A stretch of DNA of 64,000 nucleotides, taken from positions 1 to 64,000 of the forward strand of contig JAJYDR010000003.1 of the NCBI GenBank assembly GCA_021777285.1. Direction: 5' to 3'. A program made the translations under genes and the position numbers. Within the stretch, counting starts at the first letter, position 1; each line of letters opens with the position of its first letter. This document shows, in pieces, positions 19,875 through 29,454 of the stretch. The notes beneath the pieces are model-generated. The model had not been told where the DNA came from. It saw only the letters and a list, made by a program, of their open reading frames with translations, and searched no databases. This DNA comes from Actinomycetes bacterium. GTDB taxonomy: Bacteria; Actinomycetota; Acidimicrobiia; Acidimicrobiales; RAAP-2.

Positions 19875-21593
19875 GTGACCCTGCACGAACCCGCACCCGC
19901 CCGATCGCCCCTGTTCGAGTTCGCCGACCGGCTGGTCGACGAGCTCGCCGCGCGCGATCCACTCTTCGCGACGAACGCCGGTGTCCCCGGCTTCGACGAC
20001 CAGCTCCCAGACTTCTCGCTCGCGCACCGGGCCGACGACGAGCGCTTCCTCGGGGAGTCCCTCCAGGCACTCGAGTCGTTCGAGCCGACTGATGACGTTG
20101 ACCGCATCGCGGCCGCCGTCATCGCGGAGCGACTCTCGAGTGATCGAGCACTGCTGGCGAGCGGCGAGATGCGCCGGACCTTCTCGGTCATCTGGTCACC
20201 GCTGTCCGAGATCCGCCAGGTCTTCGAACTCATGGCCGCGGCGACGCCCGACGACGCCGCGGTCGTCGCGGCCCGCCTGCACGCGGTTGGTGCGTCACTC
20301 GCCAGCTGGCGCGGTGCCATGGAGTCGGCGACGAGCGACCAGCTGCCGCCGCGCCGGCACGTGCTCGGCGTCGCCGAGCAGGCGCGGACCTACGCCGACG
20401 GGTCGTTCGCCGACCTGGCGCGTCGGGTCGCGACCTCGACCGGTGTCGACGCCGATGAGTCCGGGCTCGCGGCGGGCGCCGCCGCGGCGGACCGGGCCTG
20501 CGGTGACCTCGCCGATTGGCTGACGTCGGCGGCGGCGCCGCGCACGACGCTCGACGAGGGGTGCGGCCGGGAGCGCTACGCGACCTGGGCGACCTACTTC
20601 ACCGGCGCGGCGATCGACCTCGACGAGCTCTACCAGTGGGGGTGGGCGGAGTCGCGCGCGATCCACGAGCGGATGCTCGAGCTCGCCGCCACGATGTATC
20701 CCGAGGCCACCGGGCTGCGCGAGGCTGCCGAGTTCCTCGATCGCGACCCGGGCCAGCGGATCGTCGGCACCGAGGCGCTGCTCGCGCGGCTGCACTCGTT
20801 CGTCGAGGCTGCCGTCGAGCGGCTCGACGGCCGTCACTTCGACATCGATCCGCGCGTCAAGTTCTGTGACGTGCGTATCGCGCCCGAGGGGTCGGCCGCC
20901 GCCGCGTACTACATCTCACCGAGCGAGGACCTGTCGCGCCCGGGCACCACGTGGTACCCGACGATGGGGGCGACGTCGTTCGCCTGGTGGCGTTTCCCCG
21001 CGACCTGGTACCACGAAGCCGTGCCTGGCCATCACCTCCAGGCGTCGATCGCGATCCTCGCGGCCGAGCGCCAGTCGCGCTTCCATCGTCTGCGGGGCTG
21101 GACGTCGGGCTACGGCGAGGGGTGGGCGCTGTACGCCGAGCGGCTGATGGAAGAGCTCGGGGGCTACGCGAGCCCGGCCGAGGAGTTCGGGTATCTGGCC
21201 GGCCAGGCGCTGCGAGCGGCGCGGGTGGTCGTGGACATCGGCCTGCACCTCGGGCTCGACGCCCCCGAGGACCTCGGCGTGCTCGGCAGCCTCGGTGACT
21301 GCTCGGGCCGACGCTGGACGCCCGCGATGGCCGTCGCGATGCTCGAGGAGTGGGCGATCGAAGAGCCCGCGAGCGCCGCGTCCGAGGTCGACCGCTACCT
21401 CGGCATGCCGGGCCAGGCGATCTCCTACAAACTGGGCCAACGGCGCTGGCTCGAGGTGCGCGAGGCCGCCCGAACTCGCCTCGGGGCGCGCTTTGACCTG
21501 AAGTCCTTCCACCAGCGCGCCCTCGAGCTCGGACCCGTCGGGCTGGACCTGTTCGTCGACGAGATGGCGGCGTGGTCGCCAACGACGCTCTAG
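19875..21593 (+). CDS. DUF885 family protein, putative zinc carboxypeptidase
   Basis: 572 residues. The motif TWYHEAVPGHHLQ near residue 380 is the HExxxH-type hallmark of DUF885, and GWTSGYGEGWALYAERLMEE, here noted as GEGWALYAERLMEE, is the second conserved block with the downstream Glu ligand. The family is thought to be metallopeptidase-like. No signal peptide. GTG start, with an AACAAT hexamer 7 nt upstream. Confidence 0.85.
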   Translation: MTLHEPAPARSPLFEFADRLVDELAARDPLFATNAGVPGFDDQLPDFSLAHRADDERFLGESLQALESFEPTDDVDRIAAAVIAERLSSDRALLASGEMRRTFSVIWSPLSEIRQVFELMAAATPDDAAVVAARLHAVGASLASWRGAMESATSDQLPPRRHVLGVAEQARTYADGSFADLARRVATSTGVDADESGLAAGAAAADRACGDLADWLTSAAAPRTTLDEGCGRERYATWATYFTGAAIDLDELYQWGWAESRAIHERMLELAATMYPEATGLREAAEFLDRDPGQRIVGTEALLARLHSFVEAAVERLDGRHFDIDPRVKFCDVRIAPEGSAAAAYYISPSEDLSRPGTTWYPTMGATSFAWWRFPATWYHEAVPGHHLQASIAILAAERQSRFHRLRGWTSGYGEGWALYAERLMEELGGYASPAEEFGYLAGQALRAARVVVDIGLHLGLDAPEDLGVLGSLGDCSGRRWTPAMAVAMLEEWAIEEPASAASEVDRYLGMPGQAISYKLGQRRWLEVREAARTRLGARFDLKSFHQRALELGPVGLDLFVDEMAAWSPTTL

Positions 21594-21599
21594 GCGCGA

Positions 21600-21765
21600 G
21601 TGCCGCCGCGCAGCGATAGCCCCGACGCTGCCGTCGAGCACCCCGGCCGGTAGAATCGGTTCCTGGTCGGCGGGCGTCACGGTGGCGCCGGTCGCCGGGG
21701 CGTGTAGTCCCGTGGCCCTGGCGCGGCTGTCGTCGCAACCGATCGATCCCCGAAAAAGAGAGAAC
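21600..21765 (+). promoter_or_regulatory. Promoter and GC-rich leader of the methyltransferase gene
   Basis: A -10-like TAGAAT lies near 21652-21657, leaving a leader of about 100 nt with several short GC stems and ending in AGAGAG before ATG 21766. It does not match any riboswitch I can recognise. Confidence 0.4.
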
Positions 21766-22515
21766 ATGTCGAACGCCTCCGGAGAAACGAACCCCTCGTG
21801 GGGCAAGAAGCAGACCACGCGGCTGTCGATCGCGACCCAGCGGCGTACGTGGACCCGCCGGGCCGACACCTGGGACCGCCACAACGACGCCGGGATGACC
21901 AAGGTCGCGGCCAAGGCGATCGAGGTCGCTGACGTCAAGCCCGGGATGGTCTGCGTCGACCTCGGCTGTGGCGGTGGCCGCCTGGCGCTCGAGCTCGCGC
22001 GGCGCGGCGCCAGCGTCGTCGGCGTCGACGTGAGCGCGGCGATGGTCGAGCGCATGGTCGCCCAGGCCAAGGCCGAGGGGCTCGAGCAGGTCTCGGGCAT
22101 CGTCTCGCCGATCGAGCACCTGACCATCGATCCGTCGTCGGTCGACATCGTGATCAGCAACTACGCGCTGCACCACCTCCTGGACGCGGACAAGGCGAAG
22201 GTCGTCACCGCCGCCTACGGCTGGCTGCGGCCCGGGGGTGCACTGATCAACTCGGACATGATGCTCGGGCGCGGCGCCACGACCGAGGACCGCCAGGTGA
22301 TCGCGAGCAAGATCAAGGTCATGGCGAAGAAGGGGATCCCCGGCTACTGGCGCATCCTCAAGAACGCCGGCCGTTACATCTTCCGCCTGCGCGAACGTCC
22401 GATCACGCCCGACGCGTGGATGCGCCTCTACGAAGCCGCCGGCTTCGTCGACCTGACCAGCGTGAACGTCGTGGCCGAGGCCAACGTCGTCAAGGGCGTC
22501 AAGCCGCTGGGCTGA
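21766..22515 (+). CDS. Class I SAM-dependent methyltransferase
   Basis: 249 residues. Motif I VCVDLGCGGGRLALELA near residue 64, GASVVGVDVSAAMVE for motif II, and DIVISNYALHHLL for motif IV are clear. The substrate is unknown; the overall layout resembles UbiE/Methyltransf_11 proteins. The frame opens at 21682, but AGAGAG upstream of ATG 21766 and the fit of the protein favour the shorter form. The stop TGA directly abuts the opposite-strand stop TCA. Confidence 0.85.
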   Translation: MSNASGETNPSWGKKQTTRLSIATQRRTWTRRADTWDRHNDAGMTKVAAKAIEVADVKPGMVCVDLGCGGGRLALELARRGASVVGVDVSAAMVERMVAQAKAEGLEQVSGIVSPIEHLTIDPSSVDIVISNYALHHLLDADKAKVVTAAYGWLRPGGALINSDMMLGRGATTEDRQVIASKIKVMAKKGIPGYWRILKNAGRYIFRLRERPITPDAWMRLYEAAGFVDLTSVNVVAEANVVKGVKPLG

Positions 22516-23604
22516 TCAGCCGGCCGGCGCGTCGGGGCAGGTCCCCGCGACCGTCGGGACACTCGAGGCACTGGTGATCGTGGCGAGTCCCGGTTGGGTG
22601 CCCGCGGCGCGCATGGCCGCCAGCGCGCCCGGTGCGTGTCGCAGGTAGGCGTTGAAGAAGTCGATCGACGCGGCCGCCACCACGTTGCGCGCCGGCCCGG
22701 CCGGCACGTAGGCGCTGAGGTGGGTCTGGCCGATCATGGCCAGGTAGTACTTGGGTGCCGGCGCCTCGTTGTAGAGCGTGACGCTGCAGGTGACGGGGTT
22801 CATCGTGAGGTCGTTGGTGCCCTGGACGACGAGCAGCGGCGCTGAGCCGGTCGTGAAGTAGGTCCCGGGGAACCAGGTGAGCTCGGCCCCCGAGAGGATC
22901 ACCGCCGCGCCGATGCGCGAGTCGCGACAGCACGAGTTCGCCACGGCCGCGAGGCTCACGTCGCCGCCGTCGGACTGGCCGACGACGCCGATCTCGTGGG
23001 CGTTCACGAGCCCGTGCAGGGTGTTGGCGGTCTGTGCGCTGTCGGCGATCACGGTCGTGATGAGAAAGCTGAGGTCAGCGGGGTGGTGCACGATGTCGGT
23101 GCGGACCACCCCGCCGACGGCGTTGGGCGACGTGTAGGGGTAGGCGGGGTCGGCGACGACGTAGCCCGCGGCGCTCCACGCGTTGAGCAGACCCGCGTAC
23201 GCCTCGGGCGAGATGTCAAAGCCCTGGGAGAAGATGAGCAGGGGGTAGGGCCCGGCGCCGCGCAGCGGGGCGAGTCCGAGGCGCGCGGTGCCCGGGGCAC
23301 CGACGGCGGGGTAGCGAACGGTGACCGGGAACGACCGCGCCGCCGTCGACCCGTTGGTCGGCTCGCTGACGGTGAAGGTCACGGCGCCCACCGCGAAGGG
23401 TGCGTGCGGGGTGGGTGGCTGAGTCGACGTGGACGACGGCGTCGACGGCGTCGACGACGAACTTGTCGTGGTGCTCGAGGGAGTGGTCGGACCCGATCCC
23501 CGGGTCGTCGCGACGATGAGCAGCACCACGAGGATGAGCGCCATCACCGCGATGAATCGGCGCCGACGCACGTTGACCCGCCGGCCGTGTCGCGGTGGTG
23601 CCAT
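22516..23604 (-). CDS. Membrane-anchored or secreted alpha/beta hydrolase
   Basis: 362 residues: a basic N-terminus, a membrane helix (about 18-38), a Ser/Thr/Pro stalk (about 42-70) and an alpha/beta-hydrolase domain. The nucleophile elbow GQSDGG is clear, with a later Asp (QGTNDLTM) and His (GQTHLS) to complete a triad. It resembles platelet-activating-factor-acetylhydrolase/dienelactone-hydrolase-like lipases. ATG 23604 is chosen because TAGATT (23612-23617) lies 7 nt upstream; TTG 23613 is the alternative. Confidence 0.82.
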   Translation of the reverse strand: MAPPRHGRRVNVRRRRFIAVMALILVVLLIVATTRGSGPTTPSSTTTSSSSTPSTPSSTSTQPPTPHAPFAVGAVTFTVSEPTNGSTAARSFPVTVRYPAVGAPGTARLGLAPLRGAGPYPLLIFSQGFDISPEAYAGLLNAWSAAGYVVADPAYPYTSPNAVGGVVRTDIVHHPADLSFLITTVIADSAQTANTLHGLVNAHEIGVVGQSDGGDVSLAAVANSCCRDSRIGAAVILSGAELTWFPGTYFTTGSAPLLVVQGTNDLTMNPVTCSVTLYNEAPAPKYYLAMIGQTHLSAYVPAGPARNVVAAASIDFFNAYLRHAPGALAAMRAAGTQPGLATITSASSVPTVAGTCPDAPAG

Positions 23605-23731
23605 CGGGGTCAATCTAGCAGTGGCCCGACCGCCGTGACCGGCGGTGACCCATCCACCTCGGCGTACAGTTGACTATTCAACCCAGAGCACCCTTTGCAT
23701 CGGCCGCGACGACGGCGGGCAGGAACCGATC

Positions 23732-24382
23732 GTGGTGAGCGTGCGCGAACTCAGCCCGGCCGACATCAAAGCGGCCGTGAAGCTCCACCTCGCGGTGCTC
23801 GACATGGAGTTCCTCTCGCGCTTCGGCCCGTCGTTCATGCGCGCCTACTACCGGGCGTGGACGACGACCCCGGGGTCGATGTCCTTCGTGGCGGTCGATG
23901 ACACCGGCCGGGTGATCGGCGTCCTGCTCGGGGCGACCGATCCGGCGACGCACGTGCGCGCGATGGTTCGCGACCACGGGGTCGCGCTGGCCCGGTCGAT
24001 CGCCGTGGCCGCCGCCGTGCGCCCCCGACTGGCGCGGGACCTCGTCGTCACCCGGGCGGGACGCTACGCGCGCGGCGTCGCGCGACTCATCCTCGCGAGA
24101 TTCCGCCGCACCGCGGTGGCGCCACCGGCCGGCTCGCCACGGGTCGGTGAGGTGACCCACGTGCTGGTGGACCCGGCCGCACAAGGCGGCGGCGTCGGAC
24201 GCCGGCTGATCGACGCGGCGATCGCTACGGCGCGCGCCGCGAGCGATGACGAACTGGTCCTCGTGACGCCGCCCGATCTCGCGGCGCGCCACTTCTACGA
24301 GGCGCTCGGCTGGCGGTCCGACGGCGAGATGACGAGTCGCAGCGGCGAGGCGTTCCTACGCTTTCGCTACCCGCTGCGCTGA
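23732..24382 (+). CDS. GNAT family N-acetyltransferase
   Basis: 216 residues. The acetyl-CoA loop VDPAAQGGGVGRRLIDAAI is typical of GNAT motif A, followed by LVTPPDLAARHFYEALGW (motif B). The N-terminal MVSVRELSPADIKAAVKLH is a normal GNAT start. AGGA lies 7 nt upstream of GTG 23732; the frame extends to 23645 without support. Acceptor unknown. The stop is 1 nt from the converging gene's stop. Confidence 0.85.
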   Translation: MVSVRELSPADIKAAVKLHLAVLDMEFLSRFGPSFMRAYYRAWTTTPGSMSFVAVDDTGRVIGVLLGATDPATHVRAMVRDHGVALARSIAVAAAVRPRLARDLVVTRAGRYARGVARLILARFRRTAVAPPAGSPRVGEVTHVLVDPAAQGGGVGRRLIDAAIATARAASDDELVLVTPPDLAARHFYEALGWRSDGEMTSRSGEAFLRFRYPLR

Positions 24383-24383
24383 G

Positions 24384-26114
24384 TCAGCGCCGGCGGGGTC
24401 CCGAGCGAGGGTTCGGTCCGCTGCGCGGCGGGGCCGGCGGCGGCACACGGGGGTACGACACGACGCGCATGGCCTGACGGCGCTCACGCCGGCGTCTCGT
24501 GACCCGACGACGGGCCACGAGTGCCAGGATCGCCGCGAGCACGACCAGTGCGAGCAGCAGCCAGATCGCGAGCGAGCGGGCACTTCGCATCAGGGAAGAC
24601 GGGGTCGTCGTGGTGGTCGGGGCGACGGTCGACGTCGTCGGGGCAACCGTAGTGGTGGTCGTCGGCGAGGCGGCGGCGAGCACCGAAGACGCGAGCTTGG
24701 CCGCCGCGCAACCCGGCGTCGGGCTGGCGCTCAGGACGGGGGGATTGAGCGGCGCGTCGGGCATCCCGAAGAGCTGGGTGCCGATGGCGTTGGCCATCGC
24801 CGTCTCCCCGGCCACGTTGGGGTGCAGGTGATCGGGATTGAAGTACGGCGCGAAGGGCGTGTTCGGGTTGCAGTCACCGTTGTAGACGTCGGCCGTGACC
24901 GCCGCGAGGTTGATCACGCCGGTGAAGCCGGTGCGCGCCGACAGGAGCCAGTCGTTCACCGCGCTCATCACGGACTGCTCGGCCGGTCCCCAGTACTCGG
25001 GGATGTCGTGGTCCAGCTTCGTCGAGGTGGCGCGCGGCAGCAGGGTGACGGCGTAGACGTTCAGCCCGCGGGCGCGGACCGCGGCCGCCACGGTGCGCAG
25101 ACCCTGCTCGATGGCGGCTGCCGTCCCGTAGGGCGGGATGGGCTTGCCCGACACGCCGCCGGCGCCGAACCAGATGTCGTTGGTGCCGAGCAGGACGACG
25201 ACGTCCTTCACGCCCGGCCACGCGAGTGCGTCAGTCGCCAGTCGCGTCACTCCCGGCACGCCGCCGGAGTTCGTGGCGTAGGAGGTGCCCGGCGGGAAGA
25301 CGGTCAGGGTGTTGCCCGCGATGCCCTCGTTGACCACCGACATCTGGTCAACGGCGGGCAGTCGGTCGATTCGTTGCTGGAGGGCGTTGACCCAGCTGAA
25401 GCCGTTGTTCTCGTAGCCGTACCCATCGGTGATCGAGTCACCGAAGGCGACGATCGCGCCTTGGGCCGGCGAGTTGCCAACGGCGACGCCCGAGAGCCAG
25501 CGCACGAAGGCGCCAGTCAGTTGAGGATTGAAGACTTGGCTCGTCGGGTCCATCGTGTGATCGCCGACGCCGTTGCTCGTCGCCCACGTATTGATGTTGC
25601 CGGTGCAGCAGTAGTGCACGCTGACCGTCGCCCATCCCGAGACGGCGATGGAGACGGCGATCTTCTCGTTGGCGTGTACCGCCAGGGCGACCGGGTCGCT
25701 CGTGACCCGTCCGTGCGCCGGGATGGTCACGGCGCGTTGGCCGTGGTTGAAGGTCACGGGAATGATCGTGCCGGCGACCACGGCGGCCCCGACCTGGTCG
25801 ACGCCGACGGTGACCGCGCCGAAGGTGGTGGGTGTGGCGCTCCAGAGGTTGGAGAAGGTGAGCTCGACCGAGCTCCCCGCGACCGCCACGGTCGCCGTGT
25901 CGCGAACGGTCGAGTTATAGGTTGCGCCAAGGGCGAGGTCCATCGGCGACGTCCAGGTGATCTGCCATCCCGGGGTCGCGCCACTGGGCGATGCGACGAG
26001 GAGCGAGGTGATCAGAAAACCGGCGCTGAGTAGGACTTTAAGCGCCACCGCGAACGAGTTCGCCCAGGACGACGCCCGGCGACGGGCTGGCTGGCGCGCC
26101 ACTAGGACCACCAC
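24384..26114 (-). CDS. Surface-anchored SGNH/GDSL hydrolase
   Basis: 576 residues: a signal or anchor helix (about 25-45), an N-terminal beta-rich domain, an SGNH-hydrolase domain with block I AFGDSITDG, block III GTNDIW and block V DHLHPNVAG, then a Thr/Pro stalk, a C-terminal membrane helix (SLAIWLLLALVVLAAILAL, cut) and an Arg-rich tail. The layout fits an exported esterase held at the cell surface. There is no LPXTG motif. Substrate may be a polysaccharide or lipid ester. Confidence 0.85.
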   Translation of the reverse strand: MVVLVARQPARRRASSWANSFAVALKVLLSAGFLITSLLVASPSGATPGWQITWTSPMDLALGATYNSTVRDTATVAVAGSSVELTFSNLWSATPTTFGAVTVGVDQVGAAVVAGTIIPVTFNHGQRAVTIPAHGRVTSDPVALAVHANEKIAVSIAVSGWATVSVHYCCTGNINTWATSNGVGDHTMDPTSQVFNPQLTGAFVRWLSGVAVGNSPAQGAIVAFGDSITDGYGYENNGFSWVNALQQRIDRLPAVDQMSVVNEGIAGNTLTVFPPGTSYATNSGGVPGVTRLATDALAWPGVKDVVVLLGTNDIWFGAGGVSGKPIPPYGTAAAIEQGLRTVAAAVRARGLNVYAVTLLPRATSTKLDHDIPEYWGPAEQSVMSAVNDWLLSARTGFTGVINLAAVTADVYNGDCNPNTPFAPYFNPDHLHPNVAGETAMANAIGTQLFGMPDAPLNPPVLSASPTPGCAAAKLASSVLAAASPTTTTTVAPTTSTVAPTTTTTPSSLMRSARSLAIWLLLALVVLAAILALVARRRVTRRRRERRQAMRVVSYPRVPPPAPPRSGPNPRSGPRRR

Positions 26115-26583
26115 GCCCTACTCAACGATGGTGAGCGCTTCGGCGAGGGTCCAGCCGTCAGCCCGTCCATCGCAGTTCGTCACACACATAGCCGCATAAG
26201 CCTACCGGCCGCCGTGAATGCGATTGTCTGACGGTGGCGGGCCGCGCGCCACCGGTGCCCGGAGGTCGGATCGATCGGAGAGACCGAAGGAAGGCGATCT
26301 CGGGCGTCACGTTCGAGCTCACGTTGGCCAACCGTCGGACCACGTGAGCGCCGAGCGGCGCGCTCGGTCATCGCTGGGGTGTCGCGCGCGTTCGTCAATC
26401 GAGGTGTGCGTCTCGGCGCGACGCCCAGCGGTGGTCCCTCATCGAACGGGTCGAGATCGTGTGGCCCGACAGCACAACTCGATCAGAAGAATCGGGTAAG
26501 AACATGGTCGCACGAGGCTCGCCGACCGCGACAATGGCAACGTCGGCTCTCGAGCGATTGACCAAGAAAGGCGGATACGAACC
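26115..26583. other. Gene-free stretch
   Basis: Between the divergent SGNH hydrolase and SHOCT genes. Short frames occur on both strands but lack ribosome sites and recognisable sequence. No clear RNA structure or repeat was seen. Promoters for both flanking genes presumably lie here. Confidence 0.5.
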
Positions 26584-26907
26584 GTGCCACCAGATTCACC
26601 ACAACCGGGATTCGGCGGTCCCTTCTTCGACGGCGGGATGCGCCACGCGGTCGGCCTTCGCGGCGGACTCTTTTTGGTGTTCCTCGTCTTCCTGCTCGCC
26701 GTGGCGATCGTTGCGCTGCTGCTCTCGATGAAGCGACGTCGCGAGGAAATGAGCGGCGCGCCGCACGCGCAGATAGGTTCCAACGGCGGAAGCAATGCGA
26801 TGCGGATACTCGATGAGCGGCTCGCGCGCGGCGACCTCGACGTCGAGGAGTACACGAGACGCCGAGACGTCCTATCGGGTCAGGCGACGCCGAGCGCCGC
26901 CGGCTAA
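26584..26907 (+). CDS. Small membrane protein with SHOCT domain
   Basis: 107 residues: a membrane helix (about 27-48: GLFLVFLVFLLAVAIVAL), a basic stop-transfer (KRRREE), and a C-terminal SHOCT motif (AMRILDERLARGDLDVEEY). SHOCT is a short oligomerisation motif found in many bacterial membrane proteins. GTG start with AAAGGCGG about 9 nt upstream. Confidence 0.75.
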   Translation: MPPDSPQPGFGGPFFDGGMRHAVGLRGGLFLVFLVFLLAVAIVALLLSMKRRREEMSGAPHAQIGSNGGSNAMRILDERLARGDLDVEEYTRRRDVLSGQATPSAAG

Positions 26908-27025
26908 GTCCTGCATCGTCGCTGGCGATTCTGAGTCGAACCTAGAACTGCGACCGTGGGGCAACTACCATGTCCCAAACGTCGATGGAGCCCGTGAGGG
27001 AAGCGGCGAGTTCATGGAGGGCAAC

Positions 27026-27814
27026 ATGAAAGCAAGCAGCCGGCTGTATTCACGGGTGATGAGGGCTGGCGCGATCACCGCGTTGGTCGCGATGACGGGC
27101 GTTGTACCACTGGCGCAAGGTGCGGGAGCGTCCACTCTTACGTACTCGGGCAGTGGCTATGACGCGTCGTACCCGCAGGGAAACTTCACCTCGCCGACGA
27201 GTATGTCGTTCGCCATCATCGGCGTCACGCACGGCCGCCCGTTCACGACGAATCAGTACGCGGCGCAGCAGTGGACGAACGCTGGAACTATCTCGAAGTC
27301 GCTCTACTTCAACACGGGCTACGCGCTGGCTTACGCAAAGTCCGACACTACGAATTGCAAGACGGGTTCGTCGACGTACGCACCGTTTGGCGCATCTGGG
27401 CACACGCTGTCCGCATTGCAGGCAGCCTGGGCTATCGGCTGTAGTGAGGCTGACTGGGCGGTAGCAGTAGCGCCGGGCTCGCCCGCCATGTGGTGGGCCG
27501 ACGTCGAGACCGGTAACAGTTGGTCGAACGACACTTCGCTCAATCAGGCCACGATTACGGGGATGGTCACGGAACTGGCATCAACGGGTTTTCCCGTCGG
27601 CATCTACTCGACACCGTCGATGTGGGCCTCGATCACCGGCTCGAATTTCGAAGTGTCGGGTGTGAGCGGTGACTGGCAGGCGGGAATACAGGCGTGCCCT
27701 TCCGCAGGGTTCACGCAAACTATCTCGGGGACAACAGCACCAGTTTTGATTGTTCAGAACGGTACGACAACTTCCGGTAAGACGACCTACGACACCGATC
27801 TGGGCTGTCAGTAG
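27026..27814 (+). CDS. Secreted GH25/DUF1906-like protein
   Basis: 262 residues with a signal peptide (AGAITALVAMTGVVPLAQGAGA) and a TIM-barrel-like domain. GYDASYPQ near the mature N-terminus and WWADVETGNSW look like the two catalytic regions of GH25 lysozyme-type or DUF1906 proteins, with a DxE pair. A peptidoglycan or cell-wall substrate is plausible but not shown. ATG 27026 has GGAGG 6 nt upstream. Codon use is somewhat less GC-biased than neighbours, a weak sign of transfer. Confidence 0.65.
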   Translation: MKASSRLYSRVMRAGAITALVAMTGVVPLAQGAGASTLTYSGSGYDASYPQGNFTSPTSMSFAIIGVTHGRPFTTNQYAAQQWTNAGTISKSLYFNTGYALAYAKSDTTNCKTGSSTYAPFGASGHTLSALQAAWAIGCSEADWAVAVAPGSPAMWWADVETGNSWSNDTSLNQATITGMVTELASTGFPVGIYSTPSMWASITGSNFEVSGVSGDWQAGIQACPSAGFTQTISGTTAPVLIVQNGTTTSGKTTYDTDLGCQ

Positions 27815-27866
27815 TTCGCAGCGACGACCGGCGACTCGTGGTGAACGAGTGAGACGCCACTAGCTC

Positions 27867-28655
27867 TCAAGGGATGAGGATCCGGCGGAAGCGGTTGGCC
27901 GCGATGCGCAGGCCCACGAGGGAGAGCGCGACGAGGTAGGCCACGCGCCCGAGCATCACCCAGTGGAACGAACCCAGGGATAGGCCTCGCAAGAGGGCCG
28001 CGGACTGGTAGAGGGGCGAGACCGCGACGATGGCGCCGAGCCAGTGCGGGTAGAGCGAGATCGGAAAGAACGTCGCCGAGAAGAGGAAGAGCGGCAGCTG
28101 CACGAGCACGACGAGGTCGAAGTCCTGCCAGGAGCGCACGTAGGTGCAGGCGGCCAGCCCGACCGCGCTGAAGGCGAGACCCGTGAGGATCGCCGCCGGC
28201 CAGCAGAGGATGACCCACACGCTGCCCGCGTCGCCGAGCAGCGCCATGCAGACAATGAACGACGCGGCGTAGGCGCTGGCCCGCGCCAGGGCCCACCAGA
28301 CCTCGCCCAGCGCGATGTCGGTCACGTCCAGGGGCGTGGCGAGTATCGCGTCATAGGAGTGCGAGATCTTGAGCCGGAAGAACGTGTTGAAGATCGTGTC
28401 GATCATCGCGCCGTTCATCGCCGAGGTCGCGAGCATGCCCGGGGCGACGAAGGCCGCGTAGCTCACGAGGTGGCCACCCTCGGGCAGGGGACCGACGAGT
28501 CGGTTGAGACCGATGCCGATGCTGAGCAGGTAGAAGAGCGGCTCGAAGAATCCCGAGAGCAGCATGATCCACTGGGACCGGTAGACCGTGAAGTTCCGCT
28601 CGAAGACGTGCACCGCCCGGCGCGAGCCGAATCGGGGGAGGGTCCGGGTGAGCAC
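27867..28655 (-). CDS. ABC-2 type transporter permease (second subunit)
   Basis: 262 residues with six predicted membrane helices, NodJ/DrrB-like. The conserved block FVAPGMLATSAMNGAM and the C-terminal FSATFFPISLYPHWLGAIV are typical of ABC-2 exporters. GTG 28655 overlaps the upstream permease stop (TAGTG). With 28655-29452 and 29455-30384 it forms an exporter; substrate unknown (drug, lipid or polysaccharide possible). Confidence 0.88.
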   Translation of the reverse strand: MLTRTLPRFGSRRAVHVFERNFTVYRSQWIMLLSGFFEPLFYLLSIGIGLNRLVGPLPEGGHLVSYAAFVAPGMLATSAMNGAMIDTIFNTFFRLKISHSYDAILATPLDVTDIALGEVWWALARASAYAASFIVCMALLGDAGSVWVILCWPAAILTGLAFSAVGLAACTYVRSWQDFDLVVLVQLPLFLFSATFFPISLYPHWLGAIVAVSPLYQSAALLRGLSLGSFHWVMLGRVAYLVALSLVGLRIAANRFRRILIP

Positions 28656-29452
28656 TAGTCGACCAGCCGGCGCTGCATGGCTCGCCGGCCCCAGAGAATG
28701 CCCGCCACCGCCATCGCGCTCAGCAGGGCCAGGTGTCCGATGGTGGGCAGCAGCGGCCACTGGCCGAAGGCCGCCGAACGCGCGAGCGCGACCCCGTGAT
28801 AGAGCGGCACGAACTGCACCACCGGCCGCAGGTACCCGGGGTAGGCGGTCACGGGGTAGAACGTCGCCGAGAAGAGGAACATCGGGACGATCGCAAATCG
28901 GTAGATCGTGATGAAGGACGCGTCGGTCTGGACCGTAGCGGCGTAGGCGACCATCGGCGCGGCGAAGGCCAGTGTGATGAGTGCGCCGATGAGCGGCAGC
29001 GCGAGGGCCGACCACGAGTGCAGGGCTCCGAAGGCCCCGATGACGACGGTGTACACGACGCCCGTCGCCAGGGCCCTCGTCACGACCCACGACAGCTTGC
29101 CCGCCAGGATGTCGTAGGGCGTAAGCGGCGTGGCCACGGCTGCGTGGTACTGGCGGATCCATTTGACCGCGGCCAGTACCGGCCAGAGGGACTCGCTCTC
29201 ACCGAGCTGCATGGTCGTCGTGGCGAGCAGGCTCGGGGCGATGAAGTGCAGGTACGTCTGGCCGTCGACGAGGCCCGTGTGCTTGGACACCAGGTGCCCG
29301 ACGCCGACGCCCAGCGCGGCGAGGTACAAGATGGGGAACAAGACGGTGCTCGCGACCGACCCGCGCCACGTGTGGGCGTAAGTGGTCGCGTGATACCACC
29401 AGCTGCGCCGCCACCGCGGCCAGCCGAGGCGCGTGTCGGTCGGGCTCGACAC
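28655..29452 (-). CDS. ABC-2 type transporter permease (first subunit)
   Basis: 265 residues, six predicted helices. Blocks FIAPSLLATTTMQLGESE and FSATFYPVTAYPGYLRPVV mirror those of the neighbouring permease, so the pair probably forms a heterodimeric channel. GTG 29452 begins 2 nt after the ATPase stop; the longer frame to 29620 is antisense-like overlap with the ATPase. Confidence 0.88.
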   Translation of the reverse strand: MSSPTDTRLGWPRWRRSWWYHATTYAHTWRGSVASTVLFPILYLAALGVGVGHLVSKHTGLVDGQTYLHFIAPSLLATTTMQLGESESLWPVLAAVKWIRQYHAAVATPLTPYDILAGKLSWVVTRALATGVVYTVVIGAFGALHSWSALALPLIGALITLAFAAPMVAYAATVQTDASFITIYRFAIVPMFLFSATFYPVTAYPGYLRPVVQFVPLYHGVALARSAAFGQWPLLPTIGHLALLSAMAVAGILWGRRAMQRRLVD

Positions 29453-29454
29453 GG

